Positions 26,186 to 35,482 of a stretch of DNA of 64,000 nt are shown here, piece after piece; the first letter of the stretch is position 1, and each line of letters starts with the position of its first letter. Both the position numbers and the translations under genes were made by a program. Origin of the DNA: Massilia agrisoli (lineage in GTDB: Bacteria; Pseudomonadota; Gammaproteobacteria; Burkholderiales; Burkholderiaceae_D); assembly GCF_020831365.1 (NCBI RefSeq), contig NZ_JAJHPV010000021.1, positions 310,001 through 374,000 of the forward strand, written 5' to 3'. The notes below the pieces were generated by a model. That model made no database searches. It was given only the letters and a program-made list of their open reading frames with translations, and had not been told where the DNA came from.

Positions 26186-27706
26186 TTGCCTGCCTTTGAT
26201 CTCCGCGACACCAAAACCAACCTGCTCAGCGGCCTGACCGTCGCCCTGGCGATGGTGCCCGAAGCGATTGCCTTCGCGCTGGTCGCCCACGTGTCCCCGC
26301 TGACCGGCCTGTACGCCGCGGTCCTGGTGGCCTTCATCACTTCCGCGTTTGGCGGCCGTCCCGGCATGATCTCGGGCGCGACCGGCGCGCTGGCCGTTGT
26401 CATGGTGGCGCTGGTGGTAGCGCACGGGGTCGAGTACCTGTTCGCCACCGTCGTCCTGATGGGCATCCTGCAGCTGCTGTTTGCCGCGGCGCGCCTGGGT
26501 AAATTCATCCGCATGGTGCCGTACCCGGTGATGCTCGGCTTCGTCAACGGCCTGGCAATGGTGATCTTTATCGCGCAGTTCGGGCACTTCAAGGTCGCCG
26601 GCGCCGACGGCGTGCAGCAGTGGATGACGGGCGCGCCGCTGTACACCATGCTCGGCCTCGCGGCCCTGACGATGGCGATCATCTACCTGTTCCCGCGCCT
26701 GACCAGGGCGGTGCCGTCGACGCTGGTGGGCATCCTGGCCGTGTCGGCGCTGGTGGCGTTTGCCGGCATCGATACCAAGACGGTGGGCGACCTCGGCTCG
26801 ATCAAGGGGGGCTTCCCGTCATTCCACCTGCCGCAGGTTCCGCTCACCTGGGAGACCGTGGCGATCATCTTCCCCTATGCGCTGGTGCTGGCGGCGGTCG
26901 GCCTGATCGAATCGCTGCTGACCCTGACGCTGATCGATGAGATCACCGACACCCGCGGCCAGCCGAACCGCGAGAGCATGGCGCAGGGCGCCGCCAACGT
27001 CGTCACCGGCCTGTTCGGCGGCATGGGCGGCTGCGCGATGATCGGCCAGAGCATGATCAACGTGAACAGCGGCGCGACCGGGCGCCTGTCCGGCATCGCC
27101 ACCGCGGTGTTCCTGATGGCCTTCATCCTGTTCGGCTCGGCCTGGATCGAGCGCATTCCGCTGGCGGCGCTGATCGGCGTGATGTTCGTGGTGTGCCAGA
27201 AGACCTTTGAGTGGGGCAGCTTCCGCCTGTTCGGCAAGGTGCCGAGGGCCGACATCTTCGTCGGGCTGCTGGTGGCGGTGGTGACGCTTGTGTTCGATCT
27301 CGCCATCGCGGTCATTACGGGCGTCATCGTGTCGGCTTTGGTGTTTGCATGGGAGCATGCAAAACAGGTGCGCGCCACCGTATCAACTGACGCGAATGGC
27401 TGGAAGGTGTACGAGCTGGAAGGCTCGCTGTTCTTCGCGTCGGTGGCCGGTTTCGGGCAACTGTTCTCGCCGAAGGAAGATCCGCAGGATGTGGTGATCG
27501 AGTTCCGCAAGGCGAGGGTAGTCGACCATTCGGCCATCCAGGCCATCGATGCCCTGGCCGAACGCTATCGCCAGGCCGGCAAGCGGCTGCACCTGCGCCA
27601 CCTGAGCCCGGACTGCCGCGAGGTGCTGGGGAACGCAAAAGGCATGATCGAAGTCAACGTGCTGGAAGACCCGCGCTACCACATTGCCGATGACAAGCTT
27701 GGCTGA
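26186..27706 (+). CDS. SulP family anion transporter with STAS domain
   Basis: This 506-residue protein uses a TTG start at 26186. The N-terminal 390 residues form a SulP membrane domain with about 11-12 helices; [20 protein letters not shown] and [20 protein letters not shown] are typical family signatures. A cytoplasmic STAS domain (about 395-490) ends the protein ([20 protein letters not shown]). The family exchanges or imports sulfate, bicarbonate or other anions, often with Na+ or H+; the substrate cannot be assigned here. No cysteine biosynthesis gene adjoins it. Confidence 0.93.
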   Translation: MPAFDLRDTKTNLLSGLTVALAMVPEAIAFALVAHVSPLTGLYAAVLVAFITSAFGGRPGMISGATGALAVVMVALVVAHGVEYLFATVVLMGILQLLFAAARLGKFIRMVPYPVMLGFVNGLAMVIFIAQFGHFKVAGADGVQQWMTGAPLYTMLGLAALTMAIIYLFPRLTRAVPSTLVGILAVSALVAFAGIDTKTVGDLGSIKGGFPSFHLPQVPLTWETVAIIFPYALVLAAVGLIESLLTLTLIDEITDTRGQPNRESMAQGAANVVTGLFGGMGGCAMIGQSMINVNSGATGRLSGIATAVFLMAFILFGSAWIERIPLAALIGVMFVVCQKTFEWGSFRLFGKVPRADIFVGLLVAVVTLVFDLAIAVITGVIVSALVFAWEHAKQVRATVSTDANGWKVYELEGSLFFASVAGFGQLFSPKEDPQDVVIEFRKARVVDHSAIQAIDALAERYRQAGKRLHLRHLSPDCREVLGNAKGMIEVNVLEDPRYHIADDKLG

Positions 27707-27731
27707 CTGAGGCACACTGCACGCCTTACTT

Positions 27732-28862
27732 GTGATTCATGCAACCGGCGTGCCAAACTCGATCCTGTCCCTGTTATTCCTGATGGCTATCGGCCAGGGC
27801 CTGTTCCTGGCCGCGGCGCTGCTGCTGTCGGGCCAGCCGGCCGTGCGCGGCGCCAACCGCTTGCTGGCGGCCTTGCTGCTGGTATGCGCCGCGATCATCG
27901 GCCATGCCTGGCTGGGCGCCAATGGCCTGTACCTTGCGTATCCGCATAGCGCGCTGGCGGTGGCGACGCTCGGCCTGCTGGCAGGTCCGCTGCTTTACCT
28001 TTATCTTGGCAGCATGCTGTTCGACCGTCCGCTGGGCCGCCGCCAGCTGGTCCATATTGCCCCGTTTGCCATCGCGACGCTGGCCCTGCTGCCTTTCTAC
28101 CTGCAGCCCGCCGAAGCCAAGCTGGCGTGGATGCTGGGGCGTACAGGTCCGCCGTGGTATCTCGCCGTGGCCGCGGTCGCCAAGTTGGCCTTTTTCCTGG
28201 GCTATATCCGCGCAAGTCACCTGCTGGTAAAAAAGATCGACGCCGGGCCGCTCGTCCATGGACTGCGGCGCCTGCTGATTGTATGGCTGGTCGGGGGCGT
28301 TCTCAGTGTTGCAGCTCTTGCAATGGAATTTGCCGATGTGCCGATGGCCATCTCGGCCGATGCGGTTGGCGCGCTGGCGCTGCTGTGCTTTGTTTACGCG
28401 ACCGCTTTCCTGGCCATCCGCCTGCCGCTCGGGTACCGTCCGCAGCCGGAGCCGATGCCCAAGCCCCGTTATGCCAACAGTCTGATGCCGGAGGAGGCGC
28501 GTTCAGGGTTCCTGGCGAAATTAACGCACAGCATGGAGCAGCGCGAGTTGTACCGGAATGGCGAGCTGAAGCTGGACGAACTCGCGGCCGAGCTCGCGAT
28601 GACTGGCCACGAACTGTCCCAGCTGATCAACGAGGCATGCGGCGTCAACTTCCAGGACTACCTGAACCGCTACCGGGTCGAGGCGCTAAAGCTTTCCTTG
28701 CTGTCGCCCGCGAATGCGGACGCGACGATCCTCGACCTGGCGATGGCCGCAGGGTTCGCTAGCAAAAGCGCCCTCAACCGGGCGTTCAAGAAGCATACGG
28801 GCATGACGCCCAGCGAGTTCCGGCGTGCCGAATCATCATTTGCGACGCAATCCGGGGGCTGA
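27732..28862 (+). CDS. Membrane-bound AraC family transcriptional regulator
   Basis: This 376-residue protein starts at a GTG at 27732. Residues 1-235 contain about seven hydrophobic helices, so the N-terminus lies in the inner membrane. Residues about 255-370 carry a two-helix AraC HTH domain: NGELKLDELAAELAMTGHEL, then LDLAMAAGFASKSALNRAFK and KHTGMTPSEFRRAE. Such 7TM-AraC proteins sense a membrane or extracellular signal and bind DNA from the membrane. An amidohydrolase gene starts 51 bp downstream on the same strand and may be a target. The ligand is unknown. Confidence 0.9.
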   Translation: MIHATGVPNSILSLLFLMAIGQGLFLAAALLLSGQPAVRGANRLLAALLLVCAAIIGHAWLGANGLYLAYPHSALAVATLGLLAGPLLYLYLGSMLFDRPLGRRQLVHIAPFAIATLALLPFYLQPAEAKLAWMLGRTGPPWYLAVAAVAKLAFFLGYIRASHLLVKKIDAGPLVHGLRRLLIVWLVGGVLSVAALAMEFADVPMAISADAVGALALLCFVYATAFLAIRLPLGYRPQPEPMPKPRYANSLMPEEARSGFLAKLTHSMEQRELYRNGELKLDELAAELAMTGHELSQLINEACGVNFQDYLNRYRVEALKLSLLSPANADATILDLAMAAGFASKSALNRAFKKHTGMTPSEFRRAESSFATQSGG

Positions 28863-28913
28863 AAGCTGACACTGGGTCTACTTCTAGCCCACTTCACGCT
28901 GATTGGAACCCTG

Positions 28914-30380
28914 ATGAAAACCCGACTATTGATCGCCGCAGGCGCCCTGCTCCTGTCTACCGCTGCCGCTGCCGAGACGCTGTGGATTACCAACGTCAAC
29001 CTCGTCTCGCCTGAACAACCCGGCCGGGTTGGTCCAGGCAGCGTGCTGGTCAGGGACGGGATCATCGCCGCTGTCGAGCGCGGCCCGGCCAGGGCAGTTC
29101 CGCCAGGCGTCCGCAAGGTCGACGGCAAAGGCTACTACCTGACGCCCGGCCTGATCGACTCTCACGTCCACCTGTTCGGCGTGCCAGGCATGAGCTTCGA
29201 CCATGTAAAGCGCCACAAAGGCATTGTTGAAGCCTACTACCGGCAAATGCCGCGATCCTACCTCTATTATGGCTATACGACGGTGATCGACCTGGCTGTC
29301 TCGGACCGGGCCGTGATCGATAACTTCAACCGTGCGCCGCTGCACCCGGACGTCGTCCATTGCGGTGAGCCGCTGGTGTACGCCAACGGCTACCCGATGT
29401 CATGGATCGCGCCGGTCGAGCGGTTTGAGATGTTCGGCAACTTCATCTACGACCCGGCGCAGGCGGCGGCGATACCGAAGCGCTTCACGCCTGCGGATCA
29501 CACGCCCGAAGCTGGCGTTGCGCGCGTCGCCAAAGGCGGCGGTAAATGTGTGAAGACGCATTATGAGCGCGGTTTCGGCGCAAATCGCAAGCTTCCGGTG
29601 ATGAGTGACCGCGTTTTTGCCGACGTTAAATCGGCTGCCGTGAAGAATGGACTGGTCCTGGTCACCCACGGCAACTCGTTTGAGGCCCAATCGTTCGCGG
29701 TCCGGGGCAATGCCGATGTGCTGGCGCATGGCATGTGGCATTGGGGACCTCACAATGCGAGCAAGGAGCTGCCCGCCGAGATCCGGGCGCTGCTCGACCA
29801 GATCGTCGCAAGGCGCATCGGCTATCAGCCGACCATGCAGGTGCTGTACGGAATGTTGGCCTATCTCAACCCTGCTTACCTGAACGATCCCGCTGTGCGG
29901 AAAGTAGTGCCCGCCGCACTTGCCGACTGGTTTGCAACTCCCGAAGGCAAGTGGTTCAAGGAAGAGGTCGCTGAGGGGGAATCCGACGCCGACGCATTAC
30001 TGGGATTCGAGGCGCCGTTGCGGCGCCAGAAAATGGTGCTCGCCTACCTGGCCAGCAAGGATGCCAACTTTACGTTCGGGAGCGATACGCCGTCGTCGCC
30101 GACCTACGGCAACCTGCCGGGGCTCAACGGCTATCTGGAGATGCGCCGCCTGCACCAAGCGGGACTGTCGCTGGAGCAGGTGTTCCGCGCGGCGACCATC
30201 AATAACGCCCGCACCTTCCGGCTTGACGCAGAGGTAGGCACGATCGAAAAGGGTAAGAAGGCCAACCTGCTGCTGATGAAAATGTCGCCGCTGCAGGACC
30301 TGGCGGCCTACGACAACATCGTGACTGTGTGGATTGGCGGTAAGGAAGTCGAGCGCGCCAGCCTTGCGGCCGGCAACTAG
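28914..30380 (+). CDS. Exported amidohydrolase-superfamily enzyme
   Basis: This 488-residue protein has a signal peptide (MKTRLLIAAGALLLSTAAAA, cleavage near AET). The amidohydrolase metal site starts with GLIDSHVHLFGV (HxH); a later His lies in LVTHGNS, another in VLAHGMWHW, and the catalytic Asp is probably in FGSDTPS. A C-terminal NARTFRLDAEVGTIEKGKKA block is typical of imidazolonepropionase-like members. The substrate is unknown. It probably works in the periplasm. It follows the 7TM-AraC regulator on the same strand; its stop codon ends one base before the convergent DUF1841 stop. Confidence 0.9.
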   Translation: MKTRLLIAAGALLLSTAAAAETLWITNVNLVSPEQPGRVGPGSVLVRDGIIAAVERGPARAVPPGVRKVDGKGYYLTPGLIDSHVHLFGVPGMSFDHVKRHKGIVEAYYRQMPRSYLYYGYTTVIDLAVSDRAVIDNFNRAPLHPDVVHCGEPLVYANGYPMSWIAPVERFEMFGNFIYDPAQAAAIPKRFTPADHTPEAGVARVAKGGGKCVKTHYERGFGANRKLPVMSDRVFADVKSAAVKNGLVLVTHGNSFEAQSFAVRGNADVLAHGMWHWGPHNASKELPAEIRALLDQIVARRIGYQPTMQVLYGMLAYLNPAYLNDPAVRKVVPAALADWFATPEGKWFKEEVAEGESDADALLGFEAPLRRQKMVLAYLASKDANFTFGSDTPSSPTYGNLPGLNGYLEMRRLHQAGLSLEQVFRAATINNARTFRLDAEVGTIEKGKKANLLLMKMSPLQDLAAYDNIVTVWIGGKEVERASLAAGN

Positions 30381-30381
30381 G

Positions 30382-30807
30382 CTAGCCCGCGCGCTTGCGC
30401 AGGCAGTCGATGTAGGCGGCGGTATCCGGCGGGGTGCCGTTGCGCTGCGAGGTCCAGATCATCTCGCCCAGGCATTCCATGATCTGGTGGTGCGCATCAT
30501 GCTCGCCCAGCCGCTGTACCAGCGCGTTGTGGGCGGCGCGGATGCCGGGAGGCTGGTCGATCGACACCTGTTCGGCAATCGACAGGTGCATCGACAGGTG
30601 CAAAAACGGGTTCGGCTGGCCGCCTTCCACGGAATAGTCGCGCGCGATCGCGCTGTCGGCGTCAGCCAGGACGTCGGCGTATTCGGGATGCATGGCAATC
30701 CAGTCGGCCGCGATGGCATCCATCGGGGTCAGGACTTCGCCAGCGCGCTGCTTGCGGAACGCTTCGCAAAAGAAGCGCCGCACATCATGGGAGGACGGGG
30801 TGAACAT
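30382..30807 (-). CDS. DUF1841 family protein
   Basis: This 141-residue protein uses the ATG at 30807, giving the family-typical start MFTPSSHDVRRFFCEAFRK; an ATG farther upstream at 30846 is less likely. Recognisable blocks are IAADWIAMHPEYADVLADAD, NPFLHLSMHLSIAEQVSIDQ and HDAHHQIMECLGEMIWTSQR. DUF1841 is a conserved betaproteobacterial/gammaproteobacterial family with conserved His residues and unknown function. It is convergent with the amidohydrolase gene. Confidence 0.9.
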   Translation of the reverse strand: MFTPSSHDVRRFFCEAFRKQRAGEVLTPMDAIAADWIAMHPEYADVLADADSAIARDYSVEGGQPNPFLHLSMHLSIAEQVSIDQPPGIRAAHNALVQRLGEHDAHHQIMECLGEMIWTSQRNGTPPDTAAYIDCLRKRAG

Positions 30808-30844
30808 GCGCGTATTGTACCGCGTGTCCACGCCGCAAAACATC

Positions 30845-30912
30845 ATTCCCGCGGAGGCGGGAATCCATAACCGATGTGCGCGGGCGCCATGGATTCCCGC
30901 ATTCGCGGGAAT
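30845..30912. repeat. Family C palindromes (ATTCCC-N8-GGGAAT), two copies
   Basis: Copy 1 lies at 30845-30864 and copy 2 at 30893-30912. Each is a 20-bp unit of ATTCCC, eight bases, and GGGAAT, and the pair is inverted with GAATCCA and TGGATTC facing inward. The layout equals the neisserial dRS3 consensus as I remember it. The pair lies between the DUF1841 start and the rppH stop. Confidence 0.85.
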
Positions 30913-30921
30913 GAGCGTGCC

Positions 30922-31545
30922 CTAGCTCTTTCCTGGCACCAACACCAGCTGCTGCTCAGCAACCCGCTGTGGCTCGGCCGCCACGGACGGCGCCGCAGCC
31001 TGCTGGCTGCGTTGCGGATGCGGCTGGCGCAAATAGCGGGGCGTATGCCGGCGTTCCTGCCCGGCATGCGCCGGCCAGGACAGGAAGCGTGATAGTTCCT
31101 GCAATGCCCGCTGGTAGACGTCGCGCTTGAACTCAATCACGACATCGAGCGGCACCCAGTAATCATGCCAGCGCCAGGCGTCGAACTCCGGGTGGTCGGT
31201 CAGGCGCAGGTTCACTTCATTGTCGCGCGCGACCATGCGGAGCAGGAACCAGATCTGTTTCTGCCCACGGTAATGCCCGCGAATCTCGCGCTTGATGAAA
31301 TGGTCCGGAACTTCATAGCGCAGCCAATCGCGGGTGCGCCCCACGATTTTGACATGCTCCTGGCGCAAACCGATTTCTTCCTCCAGCTCGCGGTACATCG
31401 CCTGTTCCGGCGTTTCGCCGTATTTAATGCCCCCTTGCGGGAATTGCCACGAGTGCTCGCGCACCCGCTTGCCCCACCACACCTCGTTCTGGGCGTTGAG
31501 CAGGATGATGCCGACGTTGGGGCGGAACCCTTCACGATCGAGCAT
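30922..31545 (-). CDS. rppH: RNA pyrophosphohydrolase
   Basis: This 207-residue protein starts [20 protein letters not shown] and carries a complete Nudix box (38-60) that begins [17 protein letters not shown] and continues into EEEIGL. RppH removes pyrophosphate from the 5' triphosphate end of mRNA and so opens transcripts to RNase E. The region QGGIKYGE plus the RHWFLL-type QKQIWFLL match the RppH subgroup. The C-terminal 50 residues are Arg/Gln/Ala-rich and variable. It diverges from proS with 203 bp between, a common betaproteobacterial arrangement. Confidence 0.95.
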   Translation of the reverse strand: MLDREGFRPNVGIILLNAQNEVWWGKRVREHSWQFPQGGIKYGETPEQAMYRELEEEIGLRQEHVKIVGRTRDWLRYEVPDHFIKREIRGHYRGQKQIWFLLRMVARDNEVNLRLTDHPEFDAWRWHDYWVPLDVVIEFKRDVYQRALQELSRFLSWPAHAGQERRHTPRYLRQPHPQRSQQAAAPSVAAEPQRVAEQQLVLVPGKS

Positions 31546-31748
31546 AGTGCACCTCGAAACTTTCTGCGGCCGGGCGCCTTCTTACATTTTTACCCACATA
31601 TCCGGGCATCCACCCGGTTTTCGCAGCGCGAAAACGGCGGATCCCACATCAAACGGGCCTGTTTGTATAAAGAATGGTCGCATCGGCCAGCTAATCCTTT
31701 AAAATTAGGTTGATTATAACTCTCTCTTTTTAAAAAGAATTCATCCAT

Positions 31749-33482
31749 ATGCGTGCCTCCCGTTTTTTTATTTCAACTCTTAAAGATGCGCCTTCCGACG
31801 CCGAAATCGTCAGCCACCAGCTGATGATGCGCGCCGGGATGATCAAACGACTCGGTTCCGGCATCTATACTTACATGCCGACCGGTCTGCGCGTGATCCG
31901 CAAGGTCGAAGCGATTATCCGGGAAGAAATGAACAAGGCTGGCGCCATCGAACTGCTGATGCCGCTCGTCCAGCCAGCCGAACTGTGGCAGGAAACTGGC
32001 CGCTGGGAAAAAATGGGCCCTGAGCTGATGCGCGTGAAAGACCGCCACGGCCGCGAATTCGCCATCCAGCCGACCTCGGAAGAAGTGATCACCGACGTCG
32101 TGCGCGGCGAGATCAAGTCGTACCGCCAGCTGCCGCTGAACTTCTACCATATCCAGACCAAGTTCCGCGACGAGCGCCGTCCGCGCTTCGGCCTGATGCG
32201 CGGCCGCGAATTCACCATGAAGGACGCCTACTCGTTCGACCGCGACCTGGCCGGCATGCAGGCGTCGTACAAGATCATGTACGACGCGTACACCGCCATT
32301 TTCACCCGCTTCGGCCTGAAGTTCCGCGCAGTCGCTGCCGACAACGGCGCCATCGGCGGCACCGGCTCGCATGAATTCCACGTCATCGCCAGCACCGGCG
32401 AAGATGCCATCGTCTACTGCCCGACCTCCGACTACGCGGCCAACATGGAAGCGGCAGAAGCGCTGCCGCTGGCTGCCGAGCGCGCAGCGCCTAAGCAGGA
32501 CATGGCCAAGGTGGCGACCCCGAACACCACCAAGTGCGAAACCGTGGCCGAACTGCTCAAGATCGACCTGAAGCAGACCGTCAAGTCGATCGCGCTGACC
32601 GTCGAACGCGAGCTCGAAGGCAAGGTCACCAAAGAGAACTGGCTCCTGCTGCTGCGCGGCGACCATGAGCTCAACGAAATCAAGGTCGGCAAAGTACCGG
32701 GCCTGTCGAACCACCGCTTCGCCACCGAAGACGAAATCCGCGAAGCCTACGGCACCGTCCCTGGCTACCTCGGCCCGGTCGGCACCCAGCAGCCGGTCCG
32801 CGTGGTGGCCGACCGCACGGTCGCCAACATGACGGACTTCGTCTGCGGCGCCAACGAAGAGGGTTACCACCTGACCGGCGCCAACTGGGGCCGCGACGCG
32901 CTCGAACCAGAAGTGGCCGACCTGCGCAACGTGGTCGAAGGCGACGCTTCGCCGGACGGCAAAGGCGTGCTGGCGATCGAACGCGGCATCGAAGTGGGCC
33001 ACGTGTTCCAGCTCGGTACCGCCTACTCGGAAGCGATGAAGGCCACCTTCCTCGACGAAAACGGCAAGCCTGCACCGCTGCAGATGGGCTGCTACGGCAT
33101 CGGCGTAACCCGCATCCTGGGCGCGGCGATCGAGCAGAACTTCGACGACAAGGGCATCATCTGGCCGACCTCGATCGCGCCGTTCGAACTGGTCCTGTGC
33201 CCGATGGGCTACGACCGCAGCGAGATGGTCAAGGAAGAAACCGACAAGCTGTATGCGTCGCTGCAGGAAGCCGGAGTCGACGTCATCATCGACGACCGCG
33301 GCCTGCGTCCCGGCGCCATGTTCGCCGACTGGGAGCTGATCGGCGTGCCGCACCGCGTTGTGATCGGCGAGCGTGGCCTGAAGGAAGGCAACCTGGAATA
33401 CCAGGGCCGCCGCGATACCGAAGCGACCGCAGTGCCGGCCTCCGGCATGGTGGACTTCATCAAGGGCAAACTCGCCCAGTGA
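31749..33482 (+). CDS. proS: Prolyl-tRNA synthetase (bacterial type with editing domain)
   Basis: This 577-residue protein attaches proline to tRNA-Pro in the cytoplasm. It starts [20 protein letters not shown] and shows class II motifs: [20 protein letters not shown] (motif 2 region) and [12 protein letters not shown] (motif 3 region). The bacterial editing (INS) domain lies at about 220-400 ([21 protein letters not shown]), and the C-terminal anticodon-binding domain contains [20 protein letters not shown]. The stop codon TGA overlaps the GTG start of a lytic transglycosylase gene. Confidence 0.98.
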   Translation: MRASRFFISTLKDAPSDAEIVSHQLMMRAGMIKRLGSGIYTYMPTGLRVIRKVEAIIREEMNKAGAIELLMPLVQPAELWQETGRWEKMGPELMRVKDRHGREFAIQPTSEEVITDVVRGEIKSYRQLPLNFYHIQTKFRDERRPRFGLMRGREFTMKDAYSFDRDLAGMQASYKIMYDAYTAIFTRFGLKFRAVAADNGAIGGTGSHEFHVIASTGEDAIVYCPTSDYAANMEAAEALPLAAERAAPKQDMAKVATPNTTKCETVAELLKIDLKQTVKSIALTVERELEGKVTKENWLLLLRGDHELNEIKVGKVPGLSNHRFATEDEIREAYGTVPGYLGPVGTQQPVRVVADRTVANMTDFVCGANEEGYHLTGANWGRDALEPEVADLRNVVEGDASPDGKGVLAIERGIEVGHVFQLGTAYSEAMKATFLDENGKPAPLQMGCYGIGVTRILGAAIEQNFDDKGIIWPTSIAPFELVLCPMGYDRSEMVKEETDKLYASLQEAGVDVIIDDRGLRPGAMFADWELIGVPHRVVIGERGLKEGNLEYQGRRDTEATAVPASGMVDFIKGKLAQ

Positions 33483-34099
33483 AAAGCAGGGCAAGCGCAA
33501 GGCGCATCGCCGGCACCGCGCTGGTGGTGCTGCTCGCCTGCGCCAGCGTGGCTCAGGCGGGCAACCAGAAAGAAGAAGCGATGGCGGACTCGGTTCGCCT
33601 TGCGCTTGCCAACGCCATCAAGGACGCGCGGCCGCCCAAGCCCGTGTTCCGCGACGAAGCGTCGCGCCAGCGCTACCAGCGCTGGCTGGCAACGATGTCC
33701 GAGCGCCTCAAGCGCAAGATCCCCGATGAGCAGTCGCGCACCGAGTTCCTCGAAGCGGCCTGGTACGAATCGAGCAGGGCAGGGCTCGACCCTGGCCTTG
33801 TGCTCGGGCTGATCCAGGTTGAATCGGCCTACCGCAAGTACGCGGTATCGATGGTCGGCGCGCGCGGCTACATGCAGGTGATGCCGTTCTGGGCGAAGGT
33901 CATCGGCGACAACGACCGCAGCAAACTTTTCCACATGCAGACCAACCTGCGCTACGGCTGCTCGATCCTGCGGATGTACATCGATATGGAGAAGGGCAAC
34001 CTGTACCTGGCGCTGGGCCGCTACAACGGCAGCCGCGGGAAGCCGAAGTACCCGAACGCGGTGCTCGGCGCATGGAAGAAGTGGGAATTCCACGAATAA
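33479..34099 (+). CDS. Exported lytic transglycosylase (SLT type)
   Basis: This 206-residue protein starts at GTG 33479, which overlaps the proS stop codon (GTGA). A signal peptide precedes [13 protein letters not shown]. The SLT domain (about 95-200) has the catalytic Glu in [14 protein letters not shown] and the conserved [16 protein letters not shown] and [14 protein letters not shown] blocks. It cleaves the glycan strand of peptidoglycan to give 1,6-anhydro products. The proS-linked position is common in Burkholderiales. Confidence 0.94.
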   Translation: MKSRASARRIAGTALVVLLACASVAQAGNQKEEAMADSVRLALANAIKDARPPKPVFRDEASRQRYQRWLATMSERLKRKIPDEQSRTEFLEAAWYESSRAGLDPGLVLGLIQVESAYRKYAVSMVGARGYMQVMPFWAKVIGDNDRSKLFHMQTNLRYGCSILRMYIDMEKGNLYLALGRYNGSRGKPKYPNAVLGAWKKWEFHE

Positions 34100-34121
34100 C
34101 TCAACAAACATAAGGCACAAC

Positions 34122-35453
34122 ATGCGACTTCACCTCGTTGCGGCCGCCGCATTGGTGGCGACCCTGGCCGGATGCGCCACGGCGCCGCCACAGCAAACGG
34201 CAGGCGCCAAGCCGAAGAACATCATCTTCTTCCTCGGCGACGGCATGGGTATCAACACGCTGACCGCGGCGCGCATCTACGCTGTGGGCGAAGAAGGCCA
34301 GCTGACGCTCGACACGCTGCCTGAATCCGCGTTCGTGAAGACCTTCTCGAACGACGCGCAGGTGACCGACAGCGCGGCCTCGATGACGGCCTACATGACA
34401 GGGGTGAAGGCGAACAATGGCGTCATTTCGATGGGTGCTGTCACGCTGGCCGAAATGGCCAAGCGGCGCGGCATGTCGGCCGGTGTGGTGACCACCACCC
34501 GCGTCACTGACGCAACGCCTGCGGCGACCTATGCGCACGTTCCGAAGCGCGAGCTTGAGGGCGAGATTGCCGCATCGCTGGTGCCAGGCGGCGCCGGCTA
34601 CAACGCAGCCCTTGGCCCGGCCGGGCTCGATGTCGTGCTGGGCGGCGGCGTCGACGCTTTCGCCAAGCGCAGCGACGGCCGCAACCTGCTGGCCGAACTG
34701 CGCGCGAAAGGCTACCGAATGCCGGCGAACACCGCCGAACTCAAGGCGCTCGACGAACGTGCCGGCCAGCCGGTGATCGGCCTGTTCGCACCCTCGGACA
34801 TGAACTTCAACGCCATGCGCGACGCGGCAAAGGAGCCGAGCCTCACCGAGATGACGTCGAAAGCCATCGGCGTGCTGTCGAAGAACCCGAACGGCTTCTT
34901 CCTGATGGTGGAAGGTGGCCTGATCGACCTGGCCCTGCATTCGACCAACGCCAAGCGCGCGCTGCAGGAGACGGTGGCCTTCGACCAGGCGCTCAAGGCA
35001 GCGATTACGCAGATGGAGGCAATCGACCCGGGCCTGAAAAACACCTTGATCGTGGCGACCGCCGACCATGACCACACCTTGCTGTTGAACGGCTACGCAA
35101 AACGCACCGGCCCGACAACGGCAACGCAGCCTGGCGTGCTTGGCCTGCTCAAGCAGGTTTCGGACGGCAAGCCGCGCCGCGACCTCGATGGCGCGCCGAT
35201 GACGATCATCGGGTTCGGGACCGGCGAGAACCGCGTGAAGGGCAGCCGCGCATCGCAGGCCGGGCTGACCGACGAGATTGTCAGCGCCGACGACTACCAC
35301 CAGGAAGCGGTGGTACGCATGGAGCCCGGCAACGAGACGCACGGCGGCACAGACGTTTACCTGGGCGCGATCGGTGCGGGAGCGGAAGGCTTCCACGGCA
35401 CCATCGACAACACGCACGTCTTCAACGTCATCAAGGCGGCAGCCGGCTGGTAA
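34122..35453 (+). CDS. Alkaline phosphatase, lipoprotein form
   Basis: This 443-residue protein has a lipobox LAGC at residues 15-18, so it is probably a lipoprotein facing the periplasm or outside. The PhoA-type active site is present: GDGMG metal-ligand region, DSAASMTAYMTGVK with nucleophile Ser at about 84, EGGLIDLALHS, TADHDHTLLL and NETHGGTDVYLG. It hydrolyses phosphomonoesters with two Zn and one Mg, by family knowledge. It is 29 bp upstream of a paralogue. I see no obvious Pho box upstream. Confidence 0.93.
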   Translation: MRLHLVAAAALVATLAGCATAPPQQTAGAKPKNIIFFLGDGMGINTLTAARIYAVGEEGQLTLDTLPESAFVKTFSNDAQVTDSAASMTAYMTGVKANNGVISMGAVTLAEMAKRRGMSAGVVTTTRVTDATPAATYAHVPKRELEGEIAASLVPGGAGYNAALGPAGLDVVLGGGVDAFAKRSDGRNLLAELRAKGYRMPANTAELKALDERAGQPVIGLFAPSDMNFNAMRDAAKEPSLTEMTSKAIGVLSKNPNGFFLMVEGGLIDLALHSTNAKRALQETVAFDQALKAAITQMEAIDPGLKNTLIVATADHDHTLLLNGYAKRTGPTTATQPGVLGLLKQVSDGKPRRDLDGAPMTIIGFGTGENRVKGSRASQAGLTDEIVSADDYHQEAVVRMEPGNETHGGTDVYLGAIGAGAEGFHGTIDNTHVFNVIKAAAGW

Positions 35454-35482
35454 GCCGCGGCGCACACGAACAGGAACCAACG

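Noticed and set aside
31773-33500. 575-codon reading frame opposite proS
   Set aside because: It mirrors proS and its composition is that of an antisense shadow. No family features are seen.
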